Made by a program: the position numbers and the translations under genes. The notes beneath the pieces are model-generated. The model saw only the letters and a program-made list of their open reading frames with translations. It made no database searches and had not been told where the DNA came from. Shown here one piece after another: positions 35,719 to 45,085 of a stretch of DNA of 64,000 nt. This DNA is from Liquorilactobacillus ghanensis DSM 18630. GTDB lineage: Bacteria; Bacillota; Bacilli; Lactobacillales; Lactobacillaceae. The stretch covers positions 1 to 64,000 of the forward strand of contig NZ_AZGB01000016.1 of assembly GCF_001435235.1 (NCBI RefSeq), in the 5' to 3' direction. How positions within the stretch are numbered: the stretch's first letter is position 1; each line of letters begins with the position of its first letter.

Positions 35719-36480
35719 GTGATTACAATGGCTGAAGTTCAAATTATCGCTTTATTGCTCTGTCGGATTATGTCCTTTATTGCTTCAGCACCAATTTTTT
35801 CCCAAAAGGCTTTTCCAAATCTAGCTAAGATAATTATTGGTTTCAGCCTGATTATGGCAGCTTATCCGTTGGTTGCCAAATATCAGTCAACCAGTAATGA
35901 GCTAGTTTTTATATTATTGGCAGCTAAAGAAATTTTAGTCGGGTTGGCAATGGGATATTTAAGCCAATTAGTATTTAGTGCCGTAACGATTGCTGGTCAA
36001 ATGATTGATTTTCAGGTAGGTTTTTCAATTGCTCAAGCATATGATTCAACTTTTCAGATGATGTCTTCTCAATTTGGCCGGGTGTATTACTGGTTGGCTA
36101 CCGCAGTTTTTTTTATGCTGGATTTTTATCAGCAATTACTTATCGGCGTTATTCGTTCCTTTAAAATCATTTCTTTGACTGGCGGTACAGCCGATGGAGC
36201 AACGATTGAAGGTGTTGTCCGGTTGTTTTGTCAGACAATGGTGATGGCTTTAGAGTTGGCAGCACCGATGGTAGTAGCGATGCTGGTGGTTAATTTAATG
36301 CTGGGTGTTATTTCAAGGTCAATTCCGCAGATTAATGTGTTGATGCTTAGCTTGCCGTTACAAACTGGTCTTAGTTTCTTATTGATGTTATTGATATTGC
36401 CAAATATAATCAGCTTTTTTCAAGCAAATTTGCCCAACTCAGTCAATAACATGATGGATTTTATTAGATCTTTGAAATAA
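35719..36480 (+). CDS. fliR: flagellar export gate protein FliR
   Basis: A 253-residue membrane protein of the FliR/HrcT family. It has SQKAFPNLAKIIIGFSLIM early, QMIDFQVGFSIAQAYD in the middle, and RSIPQINVLMLSLPLQ near the end. GTG start, with GAGGAG about ten bases upstream. Confidence 0.94.
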   Translation: MITMAEVQIIALLLCRIMSFIASAPIFSQKAFPNLAKIIIGFSLIMAAYPLVAKYQSTSNELVFILLAAKEILVGLAMGYLSQLVFSAVTIAGQMIDFQVGFSIAQAYDSTFQMMSSQFGRVYYWLATAVFFMLDFYQQLLIGVIRSFKIISLTGGTADGATIEGVVRLFCQTMVMALELAAPMVVAMLVVNLMLGVISRSIPQINVLMLSLPLQTGLSFLLMLLILPNIISFFQANLPNSVNNMMDFIRSLK

Positions 36481-36490
36481 GGGGTATTAG

Positions 36491-37558
36491 ATGCAAGACA
36501 AGAATGGCAAAACTGAAAAACCGACAGCGCATCGACTGCGTAAAGCACGTCGAGAAGGAAATGTTCCGCGTAGTCAAGACGTTAATTCGGCTTTAGCGTT
36601 GCTAATATTTGCCATGGTGCTAGTCCCCTTGTGGGAATACGTCATTGAACATTTTGTTCCGTATTTGGTTGAATTAATTGAACAAGCGGCTAATTATCAG
36701 CAAATGATTACTGATTTGCCTAAAATTGCCGTTCAAATTGTTTTAATGATTTTGTTTCTGTCTGCTCCATTTTTTGTCTTAAGTATGTCAATCGGCTTTT
36801 TGACCAACTTTTTGCAGGTTGGGGTGCTCTTCACGACTAAACCGCTAAAACCGGATTTTAAAAGGCTTAACCCATTAAAGGGCTTTAAACAAATGTTTAG
36901 TCTGCGGGCGCTTGAAAATTTAATTAAGACATTGGCTAAATTTGGCATTGTTGTTTACTTTTGTTATCGAAAGTTTATGGAGTATCTGCCGGGTTTTTAT
37001 AATTTGAGTGATATTGAGCTGCCGCAAGTATTGATGTTTGTTTTGAAGTTTGCCCAGGCGTTATCGTTGCAAACGGCAATTGTTTTGTTGATTATTGCAT
37101 TCTTTGATTATGGCTATCAATTTTATAGCCATCGACGTGATCTACGAATGACAAAGCAAGAAGTTAAGGATGAATTTAAGCAGCAAGAAGGCGATCCGCG
37201 GCTTAAATCACAACGGCGGTCAAAATATGCTGCAATGGTTCGCAATTCATTAAAACAAGTTAAAGATGCAACGGTTTTGGTAACCAACCCGACGCATTTA
37301 GCATTAGCTATCAAGTATGATGCCGGTAGTGAAGGAGTGCCAATTCTATTAGCAAAAGGGGCAGACCATTTAGCCCAGCAAATGCGAGCAGAAGCCCGAA
37401 AATATCACGTCCCAATTATTGAAAATCGACCGTTGGCATGGGCTTTATATGGCAAGGTCGAACCTGGAGATTTTGTTCCGGTTGAACTTTATAAATCGGT
37501 CGCAGAGGTTATTGCATTGGTTTATAAGTTGAATGAAGAAGCTAAAGATAAAATTTGA
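36491..37558 (+). CDS. flhB: flagellar export switch protein FlhB
   Basis: A 355-residue protein with four membrane helices and a cytoplasmic domain that self-cleaves to change export specificity. The cleavage motif NPTH is intact at residues 266-269 in VTNPTHLALAIKY. The N-terminal KTEKPTAHRLRKARREGNVP is typical. It acts with FliK, whose length is unusual here. Confidence 0.97.
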   Translation: MQDKNGKTEKPTAHRLRKARREGNVPRSQDVNSALALLIFAMVLVPLWEYVIEHFVPYLVELIEQAANYQQMITDLPKIAVQIVLMILFLSAPFFVLSMSIGFLTNFLQVGVLFTTKPLKPDFKRLNPLKGFKQMFSLRALENLIKTLAKFGIVVYFCYRKFMEYLPGFYNLSDIELPQVLMFVLKFAQALSLQTAIVLLIIAFFDYGYQFYSHRRDLRMTKQEVKDEFKQQEGDPRLKSQRRSKYAAMVRNSLKQVKDATVLVTNPTHLALAIKYDAGSEGVPILLAKGADHLAQQMRAEARKYHVPIIENRPLAWALYGKVEPGDFVPVELYKSVAEVIALVYKLNEEAKDKI

Positions 37559-37582
37559 GAGAGTTGAGGAGGAGAAGAATTT

Positions 37583-39649
37583 ATGAATCGAGTATTCGGC
37601 AAAAAAATGACTAGATCGGACATCTGGATATCTTTTTTGGTGTTGGCGATTATTGCATTGATCATCATTCCTTTGCCGGCAGCACTATTAGATGTTTTGA
37701 TAGTAATCAACTTGACGCTCTCAATGAATATTTTGCTGATTACCTTATTTACCAAATCGGTTTTGGAGTTTTCGTCATTTCCGACTTTATTGCTGTTTAC
37801 GACAATGTTTAAGTTGAGTTTAAATATGGCTTCGACCAGATTAATTTTGACAGCCGGCAGTGCCGGACAGGTAATTAGTGCTTTTGCCAATGTAGTTACG
37901 GGGAGCAACTACATTGTCGGAATAATTTTATTCGTCATTATTATGATTGTTCAGTTGGCTGTTGTGACTAATGGTACTGGTCGAGTTGCGGAAGTTTCTG
38001 CTCGTTTTACTTTGGATGCTATGCCAGGAAAACAAATGGCGATCGACTCTGATTTGAATTCAGGTTTATTAGACGAAAAACAAGCGCGGAAGAAACGAGA
38101 CGATTTGCAGCGAGAAGCTGACTTTTACGGTTCAATGGATGGTGCCAGCAAGTTTGTTAAAGGTGATGCGATTGCCAGTGTATTAATTGTTTTGATTAAT
38201 TTGATTGGTGGACCAATTATTTTTGCAGCTGGTGGAAAGATGTCAATCGTTCAGGCTTTGAGTCAGTTCGGTAAATTATCAATCGGTGATGGTCTAGTAA
38301 GTGCCATTCCATCCTTGCTGATTTCGATTGCTTCTGGGGTAATTGTTACCCGTTCCGCAAATCAGACTTCTTTTGGCGCTACTTTGTCTGGGGATTTATT
38401 ACGTAATCCACAGCTGTTTCGAATCGTTGCTGCTATTTTATTGATTTTATCAGTTATTCCAGGTTTCCCTTTTATTCCGTTTGCTTTAATGGGAATCGTT
38501 ATGTTTGCCGGCAGTTCGTTGGTCGAAAGAAATACAGTTCAACAAACACAAGCCAAGAAACGCCAGCAGCAGCAATTAGAGCTAAAGAAAAAGCGGACCA
38601 AACAAGAGCCAGAGGAATCAGTTGCTTCATTCCAGGTAGAACCGCTAGCTATTGAGATCGGCTATGGGTTGATTCCGCTGGTTGACAATACGATTGAAAA
38701 TAGTTTAATGGATCGCATTGTTTCAATTCGTCGGCAAATTGCCAAAGAACTTGGGATCTTGATCAGCCCGGTTCGGATTCGCGATAATTTATATTTGGAT
38801 TCAAATGGCTATTCGATCAAAATTCGTGGGAATGAGGTAGCTAAAGGAAAGATTTATCCAGATAAATTTATGATTATTGCTCAAAATGACGGGCATTTTC
38901 CATTTAAAGGTATTCCAACTAAAGATCCTGCTTTTCATCTAGATGCTTTATGGATCAATGCTCAAGATAAAGAGCAAGCAGAGCTTCAGAACTTTACGAT
39001 TATTGAACCATTGACAGTAATTGCTACTCATTTAAAAGAGGTTATCAATAAGCATGCACCGGAATTACTGGGTCGGCAAGAAGTTAAAAAATTGCTGGAA
39101 GGAATTAAGGGTCAGTCCGGCGTTGTAATTGATGAATTAATTCCAGATATTATGCGTTTGGGTGAAGTTGAAAAAGTTTTGCAGAATTTATTAGCTGAAC
39201 AAATACCGATTAATGATTTGGCTACTATTTTGGAAACCTTGGCTGATTACGGCACGATCACCAAGGATGCGGAGATGCTGACTGAATATGTTCGGCAAGC
39301 TTTAAAACGAACAATTGCTGCTCAATATGCTGATGAAAATAAAACGATCAATATTGTAACGGTTCATCCACGAGTTGAAGAGATGGTTGCTCAAAATATT
39401 CAGAAGACACCGACCGGTTCATATCCGATTCTTAAATCAGAAACAGTTAACCAGATTTTAACGGCTGTTGGTAAAGTCCAGCAAAGTTTATTGGTTAAGG
39501 ATACTAAGTTTGTGATCTTAACTTCACCCAAGATCCGTTTAGTATTTAAGAAGTTGATTTCAATGAATTATCCAGATATCGCTGTTATTTCATTAAATGA
39601 AGTTCCTAATGAAATCAAAATTGTAACAGTTGGCACAATTGAACTTTAA
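37583..39649 (+). CDS. flhA: flagellar export gate protein FlhA
   Basis: A 688-residue gate protein. About eight N-terminal membrane helices (to about residue 320) include the FHIPEP-type conserved segment GRVAEVSARFTLDAMPGKQM near 132. The large cytoplasmic domain binds chaperone-substrate complexes. ATG start after GAGGAGGAG. No flhF or flhG follows; sigD starts 31 bases later. Confidence 0.96.
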   Translation: MNRVFGKKMTRSDIWISFLVLAIIALIIIPLPAALLDVLIVINLTLSMNILLITLFTKSVLEFSSFPTLLLFTTMFKLSLNMASTRLILTAGSAGQVISAFANVVTGSNYIVGIILFVIIMIVQLAVVTNGTGRVAEVSARFTLDAMPGKQMAIDSDLNSGLLDEKQARKKRDDLQREADFYGSMDGASKFVKGDAIASVLIVLINLIGGPIIFAAGGKMSIVQALSQFGKLSIGDGLVSAIPSLLISIASGVIVTRSANQTSFGATLSGDLLRNPQLFRIVAAILLILSVIPGFPFIPFALMGIVMFAGSSLVERNTVQQTQAKKRQQQQLELKKKRTKQEPEESVASFQVEPLAIEIGYGLIPLVDNTIENSLMDRIVSIRRQIAKELGILISPVRIRDNLYLDSNGYSIKIRGNEVAKGKIYPDKFMIIAQNDGHFPFKGIPTKDPAFHLDALWINAQDKEQAELQNFTIIEPLTVIATHLKEVINKHAPELLGRQEVKKLLEGIKGQSGVVIDELIPDIMRLGEVEKVLQNLLAEQIPINDLATILETLADYGTITKDAEMLTEYVRQALKRTIAAQYADENKTINIVTVHPRVEEMVAQNIQKTPTGSYPILKSETVNQILTAVGKVQQSLLVKDTKFVILTSPKIRLVFKKLISMNYPDIAVISLNEVPNEIKIVTVGTIEL

Positions 39650-39679
39650 TGATTGATTCGAGCGGAAGGGGCAATTCCA

Positions 39680-40387
39680 ATGTATAAGATAAAACTTGAA
39701 GATAAAGTATTGAAATATTTGCCATTGGTTGAACGAGTAGCCAATCGAATTACAATCAAAAATACTGAATATGAGTATGGCGATTTGTACGATATCGGAG
39801 TGATCGGTTTGATTGATGCCTTGCAAAAATTTGATGCTAGTAAACAAGTTCCGTTTGAAAGATATGCCATGATTCGAATTAAAGGAGCAATTATTGATGA
39901 AGTTAGGAAGCACGCCAAACTGTCGCGCTATAAAATGAACAGCATTAATAATTTATATTCGGCTAAACAAAAATTAGAACAAAAATTAAAACGTGAAGTG
40001 ACTGATCAAGAAATCAGTGAAGAAATGAAGATTTCATCAACACAATTGAATGAAATTTATGAGAATATTCATTACTTGGCTGGAATATCACTTGAAAGTA
40101 CCATTTTCCCACAGTCAGATGATTTTACCTTGGAGGATATTTTAGAAGATACCAATGCCGCCAATGGTGAACAGAATTTACTGCAACAAGAAGAAAAACA
40201 GGCTTTGATCATTGCAATAAAAAAATTAAATCAGCGTGAGCAGTTAATTTTAAGTTTGTATTACGAGCAAAATGCCACTTTAAAAGAAATTGCTGCGGTT
40301 TTAGATGTTTCTATTGCACGGGTTTCACAGATTCACGGGAAAATAATTATTAAATTACGCCAGCTGATTAAGGAGGAAATGAAATGA
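39680..40387 (+). CDS. sigD: flagellar sigma factor SigD (FliA, sigma-28)
   Basis: A 235-residue alternative sigma factor directing RNA polymerase to late flagellar and chemotaxis promoters. Region 2 includes DLYDIGVIGLIDALQKFD near residue 35 and FERYAMIRIKGAIIDEVRKH near 65. Region 3 has VTDQEISEEMKISSTQL, and region 4 has LKEIAAVLDVSIARVSQIHG. ATG 39680 follows GGAAGGGG. The stop overlaps the flgF-type gene in ATGA, with an AAGGAGG inside the end of sigD. Six matching promoters are seen in this window, and its anti-sigma factor FlgM is at 52.8 kb. Confidence 0.95.
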   Translation: MYKIKLEDKVLKYLPLVERVANRITIKNTEYEYGDLYDIGVIGLIDALQKFDASKQVPFERYAMIRIKGAIIDEVRKHAKLSRYKMNSINNLYSAKQKLEQKLKREVTDQEISEEMKISSTQLNEIYENIHYLAGISLESTIFPQSDDFTLEDILEDTNAANGEQNLLQQEEKQALIIAIKKLNQREQLILSLYYEQNATLKEIAAVLDVSIARVSQIHGKIIIKLRQLIKEEMK

Positions 40388-41097
40388 TTAGAGGCCTAGA
40401 TACGCTTTATCAAAGCGTCAATCTGTTAGAAAAAAGGCAAGAAAATATCAGTGGCAATATTGCCAATGTTCGAACTAGCGGCTACCAAGCAAAAGAACTT
40501 TTTCAATCAACATATCGTCAAGTTCAGCTGCATAACTTTCAAGGTGGCAACAATAACAATCAACGAATTCAGTACGATGGTTTTACATTTGGCAACTATC
40601 TAGCTGGTTCATATTTAAATCCCGCCAAAGGGGCCTTGCAGCAGACCGGCCGCGCAACTGATTTTGCAATTAACAGTGATGGCTATTTTCAGGTTCGAAT
40701 GAATAACGGACAAATTGCTTATACGCGTAATGGAAATTTTCGCTTAAATAATCAAAATCAATATGTTACGCAGGAAGGCTATCAAGTTCTTGGGACAAAT
40801 AACGGTCCGGTTACGGCGACTGCCGCCACTGGAATCCCTAATTTTTCGATAGTTTCATTTCCAAACGATGGAAATCTGCAAAGTATGGGCAATGCTTACT
40901 ATACTAGTCAAACGGCTGGAACCCCAGTTAGAGCTCCGCAATTGGAACAGGGATCTTTGGAACAATCCAATGTATCTACTTCTGATGAGATGGTTTCGAT
41001 GATCCAGACTTCACGGGAGTTTCAAGCTAACCAGAAAGCTTTGAGTGCAACCAACGATACTTTGCAAAAAGCTGTTAATAATTTAGGCAAAGTCTAG
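40384..41097 (+). CDS. flagellar rod protein, FlgF/FlhO type
   Basis: A 237-residue rod-family protein. ISGNIANVRTSGYQAKELF lies near residue 20, and the C-terminal SNVSTSDEMVSMIQTSREFQ closes the D0 domain. Paired with flgG as flhO-flhP are in Bacillus. Probably a proximal or distal rod subunit; flgF and flhO are equally fitting names. Overlaps sigD by four bases. Confidence 0.88.
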   Translation: MIRGLDTLYQSVNLLEKRQENISGNIANVRTSGYQAKELFQSTYRQVQLHNFQGGNNNNQRIQYDGFTFGNYLAGSYLNPAKGALQQTGRATDFAINSDGYFQVRMNNGQIAYTRNGNFRLNNQNQYVTQEGYQVLGTNNGPVTATAATGIPNFSIVSFPNDGNLQSMGNAYYTSQTAGTPVRAPQLEQGSLEQSNVSTSDEMVSMIQTSREFQANQKALSATNDTLQKAVNNLGKV

Positions 41098-41111
41098 GAG
41101 GAAAATTTTAA

Positions 41112-41900
41112 ATGAACGTTAATGATATTTTGTCGATCAGTCGAACAGGCTTAAATGGTTTGCAGAACAATTTAGACATTGTTTCCAATAATATTGCTAA
41201 TTCAAATACAGTAGGGTTTAAGCAAAGAGATACCAGTTTTGGTGACTTATTAGAAAATTCTACTACACCGCAAGATGCCAATCTTGAAGCAGCACAACAA
41301 AATAACCTGGGAATGACAATGGGATTGGAAACACATCAGCAAGCAATTAATTTTTCTCAGGGTGGTCTTCGCAGTACGGATTCGCCTTATGACTTAGCAA
41401 TTAGTGGAAATGGTTTTTTTGGAGTTCGGGGGGCCGATGGTCAGCTTTATTTGACACGTAATGGTGATTTTAGTCGTGATGCCAATGGAAATTTAGTTAA
41501 TCAAGCTGGTCAAAGATTAGATATTCAAGCAACGGTGCCCGAAAATCAGTGGCCGCAAGGTACAGTTTCAATCGATCAAAATGGTCAAATTTCAATTGGA
41601 AATAATGGTCGTACTACGCAAGTTGGACGTGTGATTTTATATCAACCAGCTGAACCGCAAAATTTACAGGCTGTCGGAAATAATCTGTATCAGCTGCAAG
41701 GTGGTGCGTTGAACTCATCTTTAACAGGAGCTGCCGGATTAGGTACGATCGAACAAAATCATTTAGAGAATTCAACTACTGATTTGGCGGATGCAATGAC
41801 CGATATGATTATGACACAGCGAGCATATTCATTAAATTCGAAGGTTCTGCAATCAACTGATGATATGTTGGGAACAATTAATGAGTTTTCAAATCAATAA
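41112..41900 (+). CDS. flgG: flagellar distal rod protein FlgG (FlhP type)
   Basis: A 262-residue rod protein with IVSNNIANSNTVGFKQRDTS near residue 24, the mid-protein YDLAISGNGFFGVRGADGQ, and the C-terminal DLADAMTDMIMTQRAYSLNS. AGGAGG precedes the ATG. Confidence 0.92.
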   Translation: MNVNDILSISRTGLNGLQNNLDIVSNNIANSNTVGFKQRDTSFGDLLENSTTPQDANLEAAQQNNLGMTMGLETHQQAINFSQGGLRSTDSPYDLAISGNGFFGVRGADGQLYLTRNGDFSRDANGNLVNQAGQRLDIQATVPENQWPQGTVSIDQNGQISIGNNGRTTQVGRVILYQPAEPQNLQAVGNNLYQLQGGALNSSLTGAAGLGTIEQNHLENSTTDLADAMTDMIMTQRAYSLNSKVLQSTDDMLGTINEFSNQ

Positions 41901-41914
41901 AGGTTGGGATCAGA

Positions 41915-42628
41915 TTGATTAGATTTGAACATGTTTCAAAATTATATGATGGTAAAATTCAGGCTTTGGAGGACGTTTCTTTTCAGGTCAATCAAGGAGA
42001 ATTTGTGTATATCGTCGGACCAAGCGGTGCTGGAAAAACAACATTGTTAAAGTTGATGGATAAACAAGAAAATTTGACAACTGGTTCCTTACAGATGGGA
42101 AGTATGCTGGTTGAACGGATTCGTCCCAGCCAAACATATATTTTACGTCGCCAAATCGGTATTGTCTTGCAGCGTGATTTATTTATCCCTTACTTAAATG
42201 TGGCGGAGAACATTAGCTATAGTTTAGCGGCTTTAGGGGTTAATGATCCACAGCAGCAACAAATTAAAACGCAGAAAGTTTTAACAGCGGTTGGCATGAC
42301 AGCTTATCAAAAACGATTACCAGCAGAATTATCAGTTGGACAAAGAAAAAAAATTGCAATTGCCCGGGCTTTGATCAATCAACCGCCGATTTTATTAGCT
42401 GATGAACCAACGGCTAATTTGGATGCGAAATCAGCCGTGGAGATTATGAGATTATTTTTTAAATTCAACTTGGGCGGCATGACAGTTATGATTGCAACTC
42501 ATGATAGTACAATTGTTAATTCACTTCGTCACCGGGTTTTAGAATTACAAAAGGGAAAAATAGTTCGTGATGAGGATAACGGAAAGTATTCGACAAACTC
42601 CGACTCAAAAGATATTTATATTTGGTAA
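41915..42628 (+). CDS. orphan FtsE-like ABC ATPase in the flagellar run
   Basis: A 237-residue ABC ATPase. MIRFEHVSKLYDGKIQALED at the start and VGPSGAGKTTLLKLMDKQE resemble FtsE, the ATPase that works with FtsX to activate wall hydrolases. Walker B is PILLADEPTANLDAKS, and the switch His lies in IATHDS. The signature is LSVGQRKKIAIARAL, where family members have LSGGEQ, so the second Gly and the Glu are changed. No FtsX-like permease is nearby. It starts with TTG after a weak Shine-Dalgarno, 14 bases after flgG, and ends the early run. A role in opening peptidoglycan for the rod or hook is a guess from position. Confidence 0.85.
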   Translation: MIRFEHVSKLYDGKIQALEDVSFQVNQGEFVYIVGPSGAGKTTLLKLMDKQENLTTGSLQMGSMLVERIRPSQTYILRRQIGIVLQRDLFIPYLNVAENISYSLAALGVNDPQQQQIKTQKVLTAVGMTAYQKRLPAELSVGQRKKIAIARALINQPPILLADEPTANLDAKSAVEIMRLFFKFNLGGMTVMIATHDSTIVNSLRHRVLELQKGKIVRDEDNGKYSTNSDSKDIYIW

Positions 42629-42637
42629 TAAATTCGC

Positions 42638-42664
42638 TTAATTTCATAAATAATTTACCGATAG
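42638..42664 (+). promoter_or_regulatory. SigD-type promoter of the receptor/che run
   Basis: TTAAT (42638-42642), 15 bases, then CCGATAG (42658-42664). Both boxes are one step from the sigma-28 consensus. It lies in the first sizeable gap after the early run. Confidence 0.6.
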
Positions 42665-42669
42665 TACAT

Positions 42670-42697
42670 GATAGGTTGCTATCCAAGTTTTTTTAGA
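42670..42697 (+). other. short hairpin with T run after the SigD-type promoter
   Basis: GATAG/CTATC with a four-base loop, then CAAG and a T run. It may weakly terminate the early run, or sit at the very 5' end of the SigD transcript. Stem is only five bp. Confidence 0.35.
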
Positions 42698-42775
42698 TTA
42701 AGGGAGTGAGAGTTAGAGTATCTTGGGGTGCATCTGCAACGTTTAACTATCAAATTGATAGAAAGGGATAGGATT

Positions 42776-44074
42776 ATGGCAAAAAAGAATACTAGTTTTG
42801 GAAAAAAGTTTAAGTGGGGCTTACTGATACCAGTGGGAATTACTATTGTAGTATTGTTGATTTGTTATTTTGCAGTAATCAAACCGGTAGGCAATACTGG
42901 TTTGAACCACAGTTTTGAAATATTTTCCATTGTTTTGATCATTATTCATTTACTGTTTGCGCTGTTTGTAACTTCAAAGGCAGGGCAAAGTACCGGTCCA
43001 GAGATGCAGCAGATGATGAGAGTTTTTGATCAAGTCAGCAACGGAGATTTAGCGGGTGCTGAAGAGTTATCTCAGTTAAAAATTAAGAATCCGATTATTG
43101 TTAAAATCAAAAACAGTTTTCAGACAATTATTAATGTCTTTAAAGCTGTAATTGTAGGTATGAAGGACGAAAGTCAGCGTTTAGGCAAAATGTCGCAAGA
43201 TTTAACGAAGACGACTAGCAAGACCAAAAGCTCAGTCGGCAATATTAAAGATACGATGTCAACGATTGCTGATTCAGCCAGCTCGCAAGCAGCTGAAGCC
43301 GAGCAGACTTCAAATGATATGAAAGAACTTGGCGGTAAGATCGAAAAGATTCATGCAGAGATTGAACGGATGAACGGTTACGCTGATACTTCGCGCCAAA
43401 GCAACCAGAAAAACTCCAAATTGATGGTCGATGTTTCACAAAGTTGGCAGACAGAACGTGATAACCAGTCGCAAATTGTCAAAGAAATGAACGACATGAA
43501 TAAAAATGTTCAAAGTATTGGGAAGATCGTTCATTTAATTAATGATATTTCTGAACAAACTAATCTACTGGCTTTGAATGCCTCAATTGAAGCGGCTCGA
43601 GCAGGGGATGCCGGCAAAGGCTTTGCTATTGTTGCTGAAGAAATTCGTGATTTAGCAGAACAAAGTGGTCAATCAGCTAAGAATATCACCGAAATTATTG
43701 AAGCTATTCGTCATCAATCTGAACAAATGGTTACAGCTTTAAATGATTCTTACTCCAGCAGCGAAAAGCAAACAGAAACCCTTAATAATGCAATTGATTC
43801 TTCAAAAGAGGTTTCTGAAATTGTTAAGAAATTTGTGGAAAGTATTGAAACAGTTAAATCGCACATTAATGGTATTTCTAAAGAAAAAGACTTGGTGGCT
43901 AAATCAGTTAATTCAATTTCGCATTCGATTACTGAGACTTCGGCTGGAACTGAAGAAGCTACTGCCAGTATTGAAGAACTTTATCAAGGATTGGAACAGT
44001 TTGAAAAGAATGTTAAAGAAATCAGTAAATCAGCTGAAATCTTTAAATTTCAAGTGGAAAACTTCAAAATTTAG
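42776..44074 (+). CDS. methyl-accepting chemotaxis protein without an external sensor domain
   Basis: A 432-residue receptor. Two membrane helices lie at about 14-35 and 46-68 with only about ten residues between, so there is no extracytoplasmic ligand domain. No standard HAMP is obvious. The long coiled-coil signalling domain has the conserved tip [20 protein letters not shown] at about 258-277 that binds CheA and CheW. ATG 42776 has GGATAGG upstream and is preferred over the frame opening at 42728. It heads the chemotaxis run, so it is likely the core receptor or an energy/cytoplasmic sensor. Confidence 0.88.
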   Translation: MAKKNTSFGKKFKWGLLIPVGITIVVLLICYFAVIKPVGNTGLNHSFEIFSIVLIIIHLLFALFVTSKAGQSTGPEMQQMMRVFDQVSNGDLAGAEELSQLKIKNPIIVKIKNSFQTIINVFKAVIVGMKDESQRLGKMSQDLTKTTSKTKSSVGNIKDTMSTIADSASSQAAEAEQTSNDMKELGGKIEKIHAEIERMNGYADTSRQSNQKNSKLMVDVSQSWQTERDNQSQIVKEMNDMNKNVQSIGKIVHLINDISEQTNLLALNASIEAARAGDAGKGFAIVAEEIRDLAEQSGQSAKNITEIIEAIRHQSEQMVTALNDSYSSSEKQTETLNNAIDSSKEVSEIVKKFVESIETVKSHINGISKEKDLVAKSVNSISHSITETSAGTEEATASIEELYQGLEQFEKNVKEISKSAEIFKFQVENFKI

Positions 44075-44103
44075 GATTAATAAAATAAAAGGGGGGATAA
44101 TCA

Positions 44104-44601
44104 GTGGATCAATATGTAGTTTTCAAAAGTCATGATCAATTTTTTGCACTACCGGTTTTATTAGTAAAACGAATTGTTGAGACTGATCAATTTATTTCAT
44201 TGCCGGATGTACCGGATTTTGTTTTGGGAGTATTTGAACATCAACAGCATATGATTCCGATTATTGATTTGCGGCGTAAACTATTTGGTGAATTTACACC
44301 AACAACTGATGCGACGAAAGTGATTTTGTGCGAATGGCAGGACCAACACTTGGGTTTGTTTATTGAAAACATTGTTGGCATTAATTATTTAGAAGAAACC
44401 AATTATGAGGCCGAGTTGTCGCAAGCTGATTTAAAACGCGGCTATATTGGCAAATTCTTAAAATTTAAAGATCAGGTAGTTATTTCTTTGAAGCTGGATT
44501 ATCTATTTGATAATAATCAGTCGCAAGCCTTAACGGACAGTGTTGCAGAACTTGAAAAGTCTAAGGAGGGCGCAGGTGACACTCCAACAGAAACCGACTG
44601 A
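44104..44601 (+). CDS. cheW: chemotaxis coupling protein CheW (first copy)
   Basis: A 165-residue scaffold linking receptors to CheA. It has the CheW core (DQYVVFKSHDQFFALPVLLV, IPIIDLRRKLFG). The tail beyond ~150 is charged and extra relative to the second copy. GTG start after GGGGGG. Its end overlaps cheD by 26 bases. Confidence 0.88.
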   Translation: MDQYVVFKSHDQFFALPVLLVKRIVETDQFISLPDVPDFVLGVFEHQQHMIPIIDLRRKLFGEFTPTTDATKVILCEWQDQHLGLFIENIVGINYLEETNYEAELSQADLKRGYIGKFLKFKDQVVISLKLDYLFDNNQSQALTDSVAELEKSKEGAGDTPTETD

Positions 44602-45073
44602 GTTGCGCATCGGGATAGCTGATTATAAGATCAGTCAAGCTCCTAATAATTTAATAACAGTTGGCTTAGGTTCTTGTATAGGAACGTTAATATATGATGA
44701 ACGCAGTGGAATTGGTGGTTTAAGCCATATTATGCTGCCGGATAGTCGACCTTTTGAAAAGCGTTCAACAGTTAATGCTGCCAAATTTGCTAATTTGGCT
44801 TTACCAAAAATGGTGGATGAAATGAAACGGCAAATCCGTTTTCCGCATTTTAAAGCAAAAATTGTTGGTGGGGCAAATATGTTTAACTTTGATAATAATA
44901 CGCAAAATGTTGGTGCACGCAATATCATGGCAGTTGAAGAAACCTTAAAACAGTTGCGAATTCCAATTATTGCTAAACATGTGGGCGGCAGTAATGGTCA
45001 AACGATGGTAGCTGATTTGGAAACCTTTCAAGTAATGGTCAGAATTGTACATCAAGAAACAGTTTATTTATAA
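44576..45073 (+). CDS. cheD: chemoreceptor glutamine deamidase CheD
   Basis: A 165-residue enzyme that deamidates receptor Gln residues and interacts with CheC. The catalytic Cys lies in VGLGSCIGTLIYD and the His in GIGGLSHIMLPDS. I start at GTG 44576, six bases after AAGGAGG; the longer frame from 44540 has no Shine-Dalgarno. Confidence 0.93.
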   Translation: MTLQQKPTELRIGIADYKISQAPNNLITVGLGSCIGTLIYDERSGIGGLSHIMLPDSRPFEKRSTVNAAKFANLALPKMVDEMKRQIRFPHFKAKIVGGANMFNFDNNTQNVGARNIMAVEETLKQLRIPIIAKHVGGSNGQTMVADLETFQVMVRIVHQETVYL

Positions 45074-45085
45074 GGACGATAATTA

